From Porphyromonas levii DSM 23370 (GTDB taxonomy: Bacteria; Bacteroidota; Bacteroidia; Bacteroidales; Porphyromonadaceae), in assembly GCF_000379925.1 (NCBI RefSeq), contig NZ_KB904242.1, forward strand, positions 1 to 35,623: a DNA stretch of 35,623 nucleotides. Direction: 5' to 3'. This document shows, in pieces, positions 7,948 to 15,216 of this stretch; position 1 is the first letter of the stretch; every line of letters begins with the position of its first letter. Position numbers and translations under genes: made by a program. The notes beneath the pieces are model-generated. The model was not told where the DNA came from. It did not search any database and was given only the letters and a program-made list of their open reading frames with translations.

Positions 7948-8840
7948 TTGCGAAGATAATTAAGGGGACTTCCTTTTCGGGAGTTGTTCGTTATATCCTC
8001 AGTAAACCTGAGGGTGAAGCCGTGATTCTGAAAGGTGAAGGGGTAAGAGAAAGCATTGCATCCGACATTGCCCAAGACTTTGATCTGCAAGCATCAATGA
8101 ATAGCCGAGTGAGGAAGCGGGTATGCCACATCATACTCAGCTTTTCTCCAGAGGATGCGGATAAACTTAGCAATGCCCTGATGACACAGATAGCTGAAGA
8201 GTACCTCAAGCGGATGGACGTGCGAGACACGCAGTACCTGATGGTTCGCCACTACAATCGTGAGCATCCGCACCTACACATCTGCTTCAATCGTATTGAT
8301 AACTACGGCAAAACCATTAATGACCGCAATGAGAAGTACCGCTCCACACGCATTTGCAAGGATCTGACGGAGGAGTTTGGGCTGACCTTTGGCAAAGGAA
8401 AAGAGCTGGTTAAGCGACAGCAGCTCAAAGGCAATGACAAAGTCAGATATGAGATTTATGATGCCATAATGCACGCTCTTCGTGGAGCCAAAGACTGGAG
8501 GAGTTTTATAGCCACCCTGAGTAAACATGGAGTTACAACCCACTTCAAGCACAAGGGGAAGACCGATCTGATAGAGGGAGTGCTCTTTGAGAAGGACGGT
8601 GTCACCTTTAGTGGTTCGAAGATTGACCGCTCATGCAGCTACTCAAAGCTCAATCAGCACTTCAAACAGATAGTAGCACAGCAAGCAGAGCAACCGAAGG
8701 AAACGGAAAACTATTCGGAATCAGCAACAGTGGATTTATTTCCAACCACCTACACTACTTCAGATGAAATAGCAGAAGCCATTTGGCAACGAAAACTAAG
8801 ATATCAAGCAAACAAAAAGAAAAAAGGAAGAAAGTTATGA
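7944..8840 (+). CDS. mobB: MOBP-type relaxase (MobA/VirD2 family)
   Basis: The 298-residue protein is a conjugative relaxase that would nick oriT and stay bound to the transferred strand. The candidate catalytic tyrosine is Y17 in VVRYILS. The metal-binding histidine motif is clear: H103-YNREHPHLHICFNR, with H103, H110 and H112 as ligands and N116-R117 following. The C-terminal part (about 150-240) has a helical region ending in a small GVLFEKDGVTFSGSKI segment, as in Bacteroides MobA/MobB proteins. Genes for a coupling protein and mating pair are absent, so transfer would depend on a helper element. The symbol follows Bacteroides usage, and other names are possible. Confidence 0.9.
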   Translation: MIAKIIKGTSFSGVVRYILSKPEGEAVILKGEGVRESIASDIAQDFDLQASMNSRVRKRVCHIILSFSPEDADKLSNALMTQIAEEYLKRMDVRDTQYLMVRHYNREHPHLHICFNRIDNYGKTINDRNEKYRSTRICKDLTEEFGLTFGKGKELVKRQQLKGNDKVRYEIYDAIMHALRGAKDWRSFIATLSKHGVTTHFKHKGKTDLIEGVLFEKDGVTFSGSKIDRSCSYSKLNQHFKQIVAQQAEQPKETENYSESATVDLFPTTYTTSDEIAEAIWQRKLRYQANKKKKGRKL

Positions 8841-9526
8841 ATGATGAATTTAGAACATTACTTGACCTACTCGAGGAGGTCAAGCAACAGAACAAGGAAA
8901 TCAAGACTTCCGTCGCAAATCTTGAGGGCAGACCCAATGGAACATCCACAGAAGTATTTGAACAGGAACTTCAAGCCTTGACCAAAACCTTACAATTGGT
9001 CTTAGACGACCACATCAAGTGGAAAAAGGAGCTTACGAAGGTTGCAATTGTATTGGGAAAACGCATCGCAGAAATCAAAAATGGGTTTGCGAATAGCACC
9101 AAGGCAAGCAACGAAGTGGTTGCTAAGTTAGAGGAAACTCAAAGCACTCAAACTCCGTCAATTACCAAGAAGTACTTCTTACTTGATGCTAAGCGGTGGA
9201 TTCAGTGGGCTATCTGGGGAATACTTGTCCTTCTAGTTACTGGCTTTTTCAGTTGGAATATCCACTTGCATAAGACTAACCAAAGTCTCAAGGACTACGC
9301 CCTTCGATACCGCATACTCAGGATGCAACACTCCGAGAGTAACGACTCCTTTGCCCAGTTGGACAGCATCTTTGAAACACATCGCTCAGAAAATACCATT
9401 GAGCAACTCAGAGAACGTGTCACTAACTACGAAGCAGCAGTTCGCCGTCAGGCTGAACTTCTCCACCGACAGCAAGAGCAACTTATGAAAGAACAGGAAG
9501 AATTAAGTAGGAAAAATAAACGATAG
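8837..9526 (+). CDS. Coiled-coil membrane protein downstream of the relaxase
   Basis: An upstream in-frame start exists at 8783, but ATG 8837 overlaps the relaxase stop (ATGA), so translational coupling favours 8837. The 229-residue product is mostly coiled coil: a charged N-terminal half (DEFRTLLDLLEEVKQQNKEI), one transmembrane helix near 135-157 (WIQWAIWGILVLLVTGFFSW) and a second coiled coil rich in Q, E and R at the end. I do not know its function. Genes of this type commonly follow relaxases in Bacteroidales mobilizable elements, so a role anchoring the relaxosome to the membrane is plausible. It is the last gene of the operon, followed by a hairpin. Confidence 0.75.
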   Translation: MNDEFRTLLDLLEEVKQQNKEIKTSVANLEGRPNGTSTEVFEQELQALTKTLQLVLDDHIKWKKELTKVAIVLGKRIAEIKNGFANSTKASNEVVAKLEETQSTQTPSITKKYFLLDAKRWIQWAIWGILVLLVTGFFSWNIHLHKTNQSLKDYALRYRILRMQHSESNDSFAQLDSIFETHRSENTIEQLRERVTNYEAAVRRQAELLHRQQEQLMKEQEELSRKNKR

Positions 9527-9555
9527 AAACGAAGATTTTAACATAAGAATAGACA

Positions 9556-9593
9556 AGGCAAGCACAATAGAGTAAACTCGATCGTGCTTGCCT
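9556..9593. terminator. Bidirectional terminator hairpin
   Basis: AGGCAAGCAC (9556-9565) and GTGCTTGCCT (9584-9593) form a perfect 10-bp stem between two convergent genes, with a small inner GAG/CTC pairing. T-rich runs are weak on both sides. Confidence 0.65.
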
Positions 9594-9599
9594 CATTCT

Positions 9600-10526
9600 C
9601 TAAGTCAGGCTTTTGCTCATTTGTTCTATGCAACGGCGCTTCTGGTCGAGATTCGGGTGAACGTATAAATCCAGCGTGGTACTGATATTTGCGTGTCCCA
9701 AAAGAACGCTCACTGTTTTGTAATCGCATCCGCTCTCGATACAGCGTGTGGCAAAGCTGTGCCTTAGTCCGTGAAACTTTATCCGAGGCATCCCCAACTC
9801 CTCCATCAATGCGTGATAATACTCTCGATAAGTGCGGGGTTCGGTAGCTTTAGGTTCGTTGGTCAAGACATAGTATTCAGGATTGACGACCTTGCAAAAA
9901 GGTTTGAGCATTCTTTTCAGCTCTCGACTCAAAGGTATTTCCCTCAGAGAATTACTGGTTTTGGGCGTACTCTCTACGACCTTAGTCGTTCGGCTTCCAT
10001 CTGCCTCGATGATATAAATACGCTGAAGCGAACGACTGACACGAATCACTCCCTCTACCCAATCTACATCTTTCCACTTGAGTGCACAGAGTTCACCGAT
10101 GCGCATCCCTGTACTCAGACAAATGAGAATGCCCAGATTACGAAAAGTAAAATGCTCACGCACATGCTTCATAATCTTGCTCTGACACTCCCGAGGGAGC
10201 ACTTCTATCGCAGGCGACTTACATTGGGTCGGATATTTGAGATCCAGCTCCACGTACTGCCAGCCAAAATGCTTGACTCCAAATCGCTGTATCATCTTGA
10301 GGGTGATGATTAGATCTTTGATCGTCTTCAAGCTAAGCCCTTGTCCTATTTTCTGTAAAATAAAGGCTTGGCATACCTCTTCTGTTATGTCATTTACATT
10401 CGAGAAGTAAGGCAATAGATGATTGTCTACCTGCAAAGCATAGACAGAATAAGTCCCTTGCTTAACATACTGAACTTTGTCCTTCAGCCAAGCACGAACT
10501 ACTTTTTCAAAAGAGTTTCTACTCAT
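9600..10526 (-). CDS. Tyrosine recombinase, probable hsdS invertase
   Basis: The 308-residue site-specific recombinase has an N-terminal SAM-like core-binding domain (about 5-90) and a complete catalytic set: R142 (STGMRIGEL), K189, H252 and R255 (HGLRHSFAT), H278 (LLGHANIST) and Y288 (LDLYVH). It would cut and rejoin DNA through a 3'-phosphotyrosine. It ends close to the mobilizable element, but it starts only 66 bp from the inverted repeat of the silent hsdS. It is also shorter than the roughly 400-residue integrases usual for Bacteroidales mobile elements. I therefore favour a role in inverting hsdS segments, as for recombinases beside phase-variable type I loci. Integrase of the 3.4-9.5 kb element is the alternative. 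Confidence 0.9.
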   Translation of the reverse strand: MSRNSFEKVVRAWLKDKVQYVKQGTYSVYALQVDNHLLPYFSNVNDITEEVCQAFILQKIGQGLSLKTIKDLIITLKMIQRFGVKHFGWQYVELDLKYPTQCKSPAIEVLPRECQSKIMKHVREHFTFRNLGILICLSTGMRIGELCALKWKDVDWVEGVIRVSRSLQRIYIIEADGSRTTKVVESTPKTSNSLREIPLSRELKRMLKPFCKVVNPEYYVLTNEPKATEPRTYREYYHALMEELGMPRIKFHGLRHSFATRCIESGCDYKTVSVLLGHANISTTLDLYVHPNLDQKRRCIEQMSKSLT

Positions 10527-10591
10527 AATGTTTCTCTATTTAGGATTGGTTTTTGATGTCCCGACAAGATACACCATACTTGGGAGAACAC

Positions 10592-10657
10592 TCCCCTCCT
10601 CAATTGTCCCCCTTTGAGATTCCCCGAATTCTCCGACCCTTGGCAACAAACCACCCT
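10592..10657 (+). repeat. 5' hsdS inverted repeat, silent copy
   Basis: These 66 bp are identical to the reverse complement of 13496-13561. They encode the NCPPLRFPEFSDPWQQTT stretch that precedes the first target-recognition domain. Inversion between the two copies would exchange everything after the first few codons of hsdS. Confidence 0.9.
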
Positions 10658-11723
10658 AGGAGAGATAGGCGAAATCCGAATGTGCAAGCGAATATTAGCC
10701 AATCAGACGAACAAAGAAGGAGGCATCCCTTTTTTCAAAATAGGAACAATAGGGAAGAAAGAGGATAGTTATATACCAGAAACTCTCTTTCATGAATATA
10801 AAAGTAAATATCCTTATCCGGATAAAGGGCAGATCCTAATAACTTGTGCTGGAACTATTGGGCGTTGCTTAGTCTTTGATGGCAGTGATGCATATTATCA
10901 AGATTCCAATATTGTTTGGATTGATAATGAGGAAAGCAGTATTACTAATCAGTATCTATTTTATGTACTAAATGGTACAGATTGGTCAAAACTCAATACA
11001 AGCACAATAGTTAGGTTATACAACGATGATTTGAGAGCATTATCGATTTCTTTGCCGTCATTGGAAGAGCAAGAAAAGATAGCGGAGTTTTTGTCGTTGA
11101 TTGACGAGCGGATAGAGACCCAAAGGCAAACAATTGAGGAGCGAAAGAAACAAAAGAAAGCCCTCCTGCACCAAATTTTCTCTCAATCCCTCCGCTTCCC
11201 CGACTTCTCCGACCCGTGGCAACAAACCACCCTCGGAGAAGTGTGTACGATTAAAACTGGGAAACTTGATGCTAACGCTATGGTTGAAAATGGATCTTAT
11301 CCTTTTTTTACATGCGCAAAGCAAACCTATCAAACGGACACATATTCGTTCTCAGGGGAGGCAATCCTAATAGCGGGGAATGGTGAAGTTGGGCTAACGA
11401 AATACTATAACGGAAAGTTTAATGCTTACCAACGAACTTATGTTTTACAATCTTTCAGCAGTGATATTATTTTGCTTTTCATCAGAAATCACATAGACTA
11501 TGCCTTGCCTAAGCGTATCATTTCGTTCCTAAATGGAAGTGCAATGCCGTATATCACGCTCAGCACTTTGAGTGACATGCCCATCTCTTTGCCATCATTG
11601 GAGGAGCAGAGGAAGATAGCGGAACTATTGGCTATCTTTGACGAAAGAATTGAGGCGGAAGAAGCGTTGCTTAAGTGTTACAAGGCACAGAAACGCTACT
11701 TATTGCGTCAGATGTTTGTCTAA
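10614..11723 (+). CDS. hsdS: Silent (startless) type I restriction specificity subunit HsdS cassette
   Basis: This is a nearly full HsdS frame with two target-recognition domains, each followed by a conserved helical spacer. TRD1 is about 18-150 (residues counted from 10614), the spacer is about 150-208 (EEQEKIAEFLSLIDERIETQ, then RQTIEERKKQKKALLHQ), TRD2 is about 210-325, and the C-terminal repeat ends in LLRQMFV. In frame, homology to the expressed copy continues upstream through NTPLLNCPPL from about 10587, but no ATG occurs before a stop at 10554-10556. The listed start is a TTG inside the homologous region and is unlikely to be used. The copy therefore looks like a storage cassette for inversion. 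Both TRDs differ from those in the expressed copy. Confidence 0.85.
   Translation: MRFPEFSDPWQQTTLGEIGEIRMCKRILANQTNKEGGIPFFKIGTIGKKEDSYIPETLFHEYKSKYPYPDKGQILITCAGTIGRCLVFDGSDAYYQDSNIVWIDNEESSITNQYLFYVLNGTDWSKLNTSTIVRLYNDDLRALSISLPSLEEQEKIAEFLSLIDERIETQRQTIEERKKQKKALLHQIFSQSLRFPDFSDPWQQTTLGEVCTIKTGKLDANAMVENGSYPFFTCAKQTYQTDTYSFSGEAILIAGNGEVGLTKYYNGKFNAYQRTYVLQSFSSDIILLFIRNHIDYALPKRIISFLNGSAMPYITLSTLSDMPISLPSLEEQRKIAELLAIFDERIEAEEALLKCYKAQKRYLLRQMFV
11079..11237 (+). repeat. Central hsdS inverted repeat, silent copy
   Basis: These 159 bp match the reverse complement of 12859-13017 with three mismatches by eye. They cover the conserved spacer between TRD1 and TRD2 and the start of TRD2. Recombination here would exchange TRD2 alone. 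Confidence 0.9.
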
Positions 11724-11742
11724 GTAAATCATTGTACTGATT

Positions 11743-12180
11743 ATGAGTTCCGATTTTCGTCCCGACTTGATGACCAAGGATATAGTTTATTGTTTGCTTG
11801 AGCAATGCCCCCAAGCCAATAGTTGCCTGCGCCATCTCGCCTACCGACACTCCTCTCCGTTCTCGATACACTCATTTGTAGATCCTCGCAGAGCGGTAAG
11901 CGAAACTTGCCCTCACTACCTGAGCAATCGGGTACAGCGTCAAGCCAGAGGTTTCAAGCGGGCTATTGGGCTTCTTCCTTATCGTAGCGTCGCTGCGTTT
12001 CGCGGGCGAATATCCTATGAGTTAAACTGTGGTCGGAGCCATTTCTACCGATATTCATCGGGAGAATATCCTCTTATCGAAGCCCAACAAACTACTGTCC
12101 GTGCTGTATTTCAAGAATTTGGCGTCGAACAAGAGGAACTCTTTGATGCGTACGAAGAAGCCTACGAACTTCCTTTCTAA
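11743..12180 (+). CDS. DUF6078-like small protein inside the invertible segment
   Basis: This 145-residue protein has several conserved-looking Cys and His residues (CLLEQCPQANSCLRH near 17-31; ETCPHYLSN near 54-62). It also has a basic stretch (RQARGFKRAIGLLPYRSVAA), a YRYSSGEYPL turn, and a C-terminal helical end, VRAVFQEFGV, then EQEELFDAYE. It resembles a Bacteroidales domain of unknown function I recall as DUF6078; the name is uncertain. It lies 19 bp after the silent hsdS and between the two inverted hsdS copies. Its orientation relative to the hsd promoter would flip with each inversion. The Cys pattern suggests metal binding, but no function can be assigned. Confidence 0.65.
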   Translation: MSSDFRPDLMTKDIVYCLLEQCPQANSCLRHLAYRHSSPFSIHSFVDPRRAVSETCPHYLSNRVQRQARGFKRAIGLLPYRSVAAFRGRISYELNCGRSHFYRYSSGEYPLIEAQQTTVRAVFQEFGVEQEELFDAYEEAYELPF

Positions 12181-12247
12181 GACTTTCTCCCTCTTCCCCT
12201 ATACTTTCAGCCTTCTCTTCCCCTTTCTCTAGATGCTCTCATCGTTA

Positions 12248-12307
12248 TGGGACTGTCCTCCCATCACTGTGGGACGGTAGTTCCATAATGGAGAGACGGC
12301 AGTCCCA
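12248..12307. repeat. Short inverted and direct GGGAC repeats between convergent genes
   Basis: TGGGACTG (12248-12255) pairs with CAGTCCCA (12300-12307). Further copies (TGGGACGG near 12270, TATGGGACTAT at 12312-12322) and a TCCATAATGGA palindrome lie nearby. This may be a terminator cluster between the 11743 gene and the expressed hsdS. The rest of 12181-12378 is pyrimidine-rich with no gene seen. Confidence 0.45.
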
Positions 12308-12378
12308 CGCCTATGGGACTATAAAATACGTTATATGAAATGTTCAAATGCTCAGACTGAACCTCTGCCATTCCTCTA

Positions 12379-13584
12379 CTAAACGAACATTTTTCGCAAA
12401 AGATACCGCTTCTGCTCTTCGTACTTCCCGAGCAACTTCTCCTCCACCTCTATCCGCTCGTCAATCAGCGACAGAAACTCCGCAATCTTCTTTTGCTCAG
12501 CGAGAGATGGAAGAGGAAGAGACGTCTTAGAATAGTCTTTGAAATATATATGTGGGATTCCAGAGCCTGATACATATTGCCTGAAATTAAATTGAGATAA
12601 AAAGTAGTAAATGAATTTTTGATGAACCATTTCGGATTTGCTACTTAAGCTATTTAATGTGGCGAGGAAAAAATGTTTTCCTTTGATATACTGTACACGC
12701 CCCACGCCAGAACCATCTTTTATAATCAGAATACTCTCCGTTATAGGGTTATCTACTTCCGCACGCCCCACATAACCAGAAGCACCCCAAATAGGAATAC
12801 TTCCATCTGTTTCTATATCCTTTTCTGTCAGATTGGAAGAGTGACATACTACGTTCCTTCCGAGGGTGGTTTGTTGCCACGGATCGGAGAAGTCGGGGAA
12901 GCGGAGGGATTGAGAGAAGATTTGGTGTAGGAGGGCTTTCTTTTGTTTCTTTCGCTCCTCAATTGTTTGCCTTTGGGTCTCTATCCGCTCGTCAATCAAC
13001 GACAAAAACTCCGCTATTTTCCTCTGCTCAGCAAGGGATGGAAAGGAGGTCTTTAATGGAGATATAAGTTTACTGCTGATTGAATAGACCTTTGTCCCTT
13101 GTGCTACTCGTTTGATTTGTTCTCTGAGATTGTTAGAGGCGAATAAGTACCCCTTAAATCCTATAGCTATTTTATCCTTAGAACTACGAGCATGAATTGT
13201 ATGTAAACCAGCTAAAACTTTAACCTTATCGCAGTCTACTAATTCTATCGCTTTTCCAACGTCATGAGTGTCTTCAGATGCATCTGCAATCACAAGATCT
13301 CCCGACTTACAGAAACAATATCTCCCAGTCTCTATTTCCTCGTTTATGTATGGAAGTTTTGAGGAAGTTGGAGAACATATGATTGGCAATTCTTTATGTA
13401 TTAGCCCGTAATGTATATTATAGATATTTCCAGAGGAGTAATTCAATTGCTCCCAAGACAAAGAGTTGGTGGGAAAGAACTCCAGTAATTCGCCGAGGGT
13501 GGTTTGTTGCCAAGGGTCGGAGAATTCGGGGAATCTCAAAGGGGGACAATTGAGGAGGGGATTATTATTCGTTGTCATAGTCAT
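12379..13584 (-). CDS. hsdS: Type I restriction-modification specificity subunit HsdS (expressed copy)
   Basis: The 401-residue protein determines the DNA target of the type I enzyme. It has the usual two-repeat layout: TRD1 about 33-183, conserved spacer about 184-242 (LAEQRKIAEFLSLIDERIE, then TQRQTIEERKKQKKALLHQI), TRD2 about 243-358, and a C-terminal spacer 359-401 ending in LLRKMFV. Its ATG shares a base with the hsdM stop (13584), so it is translated from the hsd operon. Positions 13496-13561 and 12859-13017 are inverted repeats shared with the silent copy at 10592-11723. The present sequence is thus one of several possible arrangements. Confidence 0.95.
   Translation of the reverse strand: MTMTTNNNPLLNCPPLRFPEFSDPWQQTTLGELLEFFPTNSLSWEQLNYSSGNIYNIHYGLIHKELPIICSPTSSKLPYINEEIETGRYCFCKSGDLVIADASEDTHDVGKAIELVDCDKVKVLAGLHTIHARSSKDKIAIGFKGYLFASNNLREQIKRVAQGTKVYSISSKLISPLKTSFPSLAEQRKIAEFLSLIDERIETQRQTIEERKKQKKALLHQIFSQSLRFPDFSDPWQQTTLGRNVVCHSSNLTEKDIETDGSIPIWGASGYVGRAEVDNPITESILIIKDGSGVGRVQYIKGKHFFLATLNSLSSKSEMVHQKFIYYFLSQFNFRQYVSGSGIPHIYFKDYSKTSLPLPSLAEQKKIAEFLSLIDERIEVEEKLLGKYEEQKRYLLRKMFV
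12859..13017 (-). repeat. Central hsdS inverted repeat, expressed copy
   Basis: Partner of 11079-11237 in opposite orientation, 159 bp with three differences by eye. It encodes the helical spacer between the two target-recognition domains. Confidence 0.9.
13496..13561 (-). repeat. 5' hsdS inverted repeat, expressed copy
   Basis: Partner of 10592-10657 in opposite orientation, identical over 66 bp. It begins 23 bp inside hsdS, so the native start codon and first eight codons stay fixed when the segment inverts. Confidence 0.9.
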
Positions 13585-15203
13585 TACTTTATCAGTCCGA
13601 GCTCTCGGAGGTAAACATCTATTTGTTGGTCAAGGGCTGTGCGACGTGCTTCGAGCGATTCGATTTCGCTCATCACAGCCTGAATATCTATCTCCTCTTC
13701 CTCTTCAAACGTATCTACATAGCGAGGTATATTGAGGTTGTAATCGTTTTCCTTAATCTCGGAGAGCGGAACGCATCGAGAGTATTTGTCTATCTCCTTG
13801 CGGTATCGGTAGGTATCTATAATCTTATCGATGTCGTTTGGCTCACCATTCTCCCCTGTGCGCAAACGGTTTTGCTTTTTATCCTTGGCAAACTCTCGGC
13901 TCGCATCGATAAAAAGCACATCGTCATTGGTCTGGCACTTCTTGAGGACAATGATACATACCGGAATACCCGTAGAATAAAAGAGCTTGGGCGGCAAGCC
14001 GATAATGGCATCTATGCTTCCATCTTCAAGTAATTTCTGCCTAATGGCACGCTCTGCACCCCCACGAAACAGTACCCCATGTGGCAGTATAATCGCCATA
14101 GTACCGTCTTGGCTCAGATAGTGAAAGCCGTGCAGGAGGAATGCGAAATCAGCGGCTGACTTGGGTGCCACTCCGTAATTTTGGAAACGGAAGTCCTGAG
14201 CAGTCTCTTCCTTGGGGTTCCATTTGAGGCTAAAGGGGGGATTGGCTACGATGGCATCGAACTCTACTTTTTCACTGGGATTATCATTATTGAGGAACGC
14301 CCACTCATTTGCCAAAGAGTCTCCGTGGAATATCTCAAACTCCGTATCCTTTACTCCATGCAAGAGCATATTCATACGAGCGAGGTTGTACGTGGTGACA
14401 TTCAGTTCTTGCCCGTAAATACGTCCTATTCGGTCGCCCATCTGTTTGCGAACATTGAGCAACAATGATCCGGAACCACAGGCGAAGTCCAATACCTTTT
14501 TGATACCTTCTTTAACGCCACGATCGGGATTTTGTGCATCCAGAGCAACAATACGAGACAGAATAGTGGATATGGCTTGAGGGGTGTAGAACTCCCCTGC
14601 CTTCTTTCCTGAGCCTGCGGCAAATTGGGCAATTAGATACTCGTACGCATCGCCGAGCGCATCTATATCCGAAGAGAAAGCTCCTATACCCTCTGCGATC
14701 TTGAGAATGATCACACAGAGCGTATCATTCTTCTGTTGGTAAGTCTTTCCCAGTTTCTCAGAAGAGAGGTTTACCTCAGAGAACAAGCCCTTGAATGTAC
14801 TATCGAAAGATTCCGTTTCGATATGCCTGAACCCCTCCTCTAATGTGTCAAGCAGATCCGAGCTTTGTGTACGAGCCAATTCTACTATATGGCTCCATAA
14901 GTATTCCGGCTTAATGACGTAGTGAATCTTTCGACGCATCTGAGCTTCAAACTCTCCGATGTCTTCGCTGTTTTCTGCATACCATCTTTGTAGAGCAGTC
15001 TCTCCTATCGAGAGCGCTTCTTCATTGGGATAGTCTCTGCCTAGCTCTCTCTTTGCTGCTTGCTCATAATTGCCAGACAAGTAGCGAAGGAAAAGGAATG
15101 AAAGCATATAGTCGCGAAAGTCATCAGCATTCATCTTGGAACGCAACTCATCTGCTATAGCCCATAGTGTTTTACCTAAAGCCTGTTGGTCTCTTGCTGT
15201 CAT
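13584..15203 (-). CDS. hsdM: Type I restriction-modification DNA methyltransferase HsdM
   Basis: The 539-residue adenine-N6 methyltransferase uses S-adenosylmethionine to modify the target chosen by HsdS. The N-terminal HsdM_N domain (1-150) starts LGKTLWAIADELRSKMNADD. The SAM-binding motif I is DFACGSGSLLLN (239-250), and the catalytic motif IV is NPPF (321-324). AGEFYTPQAIS at 202-212 is a further hallmark of the type I subunit. Its stop overlaps the hsdS start, and the upstream ATPase gene ends 13 bp before it, so all belong to one operon. Length is normal for the family and the protein appears intact. Confidence 0.97.
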   Translation of the reverse strand: MTARDQQALGKTLWAIADELRSKMNADDFRDYMLSFLFLRYLSGNYEQAAKRELGRDYPNEEALSIGETALQRWYAENSEDIGEFEAQMRRKIHYVIKPEYLWSHIVELARTQSSDLLDTLEEGFRHIETESFDSTFKGLFSEVNLSSEKLGKTYQQKNDTLCVIILKIAEGIGAFSSDIDALGDAYEYLIAQFAAGSGKKAGEFYTPQAISTILSRIVALDAQNPDRGVKEGIKKVLDFACGSGSLLLNVRKQMGDRIGRIYGQELNVTTYNLARMNMLLHGVKDTEFEIFHGDSLANEWAFLNNDNPSEKVEFDAIVANPPFSLKWNPKEETAQDFRFQNYGVAPKSAADFAFLLHGFHYLSQDGTMAIILPHGVLFRGGAERAIRQKLLEDGSIDAIIGLPPKLFYSTGIPVCIIVLKKCQTNDDVLFIDASREFAKDKKQNRLRTGENGEPNDIDKIIDTYRYRKEIDKYSRCVPLSEIKENDYNLNIPRYVDTFEEEEEIDIQAVMSEIESLEARRTALDQQIDVYLRELGLIK

Positions 15204-15216
15204 ATTCTTTTATCCA

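Noticed and set aside
9771-10313. 180-residue plus-strand frame opposite the recombinase
   Set aside because: It is the antisense shadow of a gene with a full set of catalytic residues, and it has no recognisable domain.
10553-10768. Plus-strand ATG frame overlapping the start of the silent hsdS
   Set aside because: It is out of frame with the HsdS reading frame and its product resembles nothing known; the conserved HsdS residues are in the frame that lacks an ATG.
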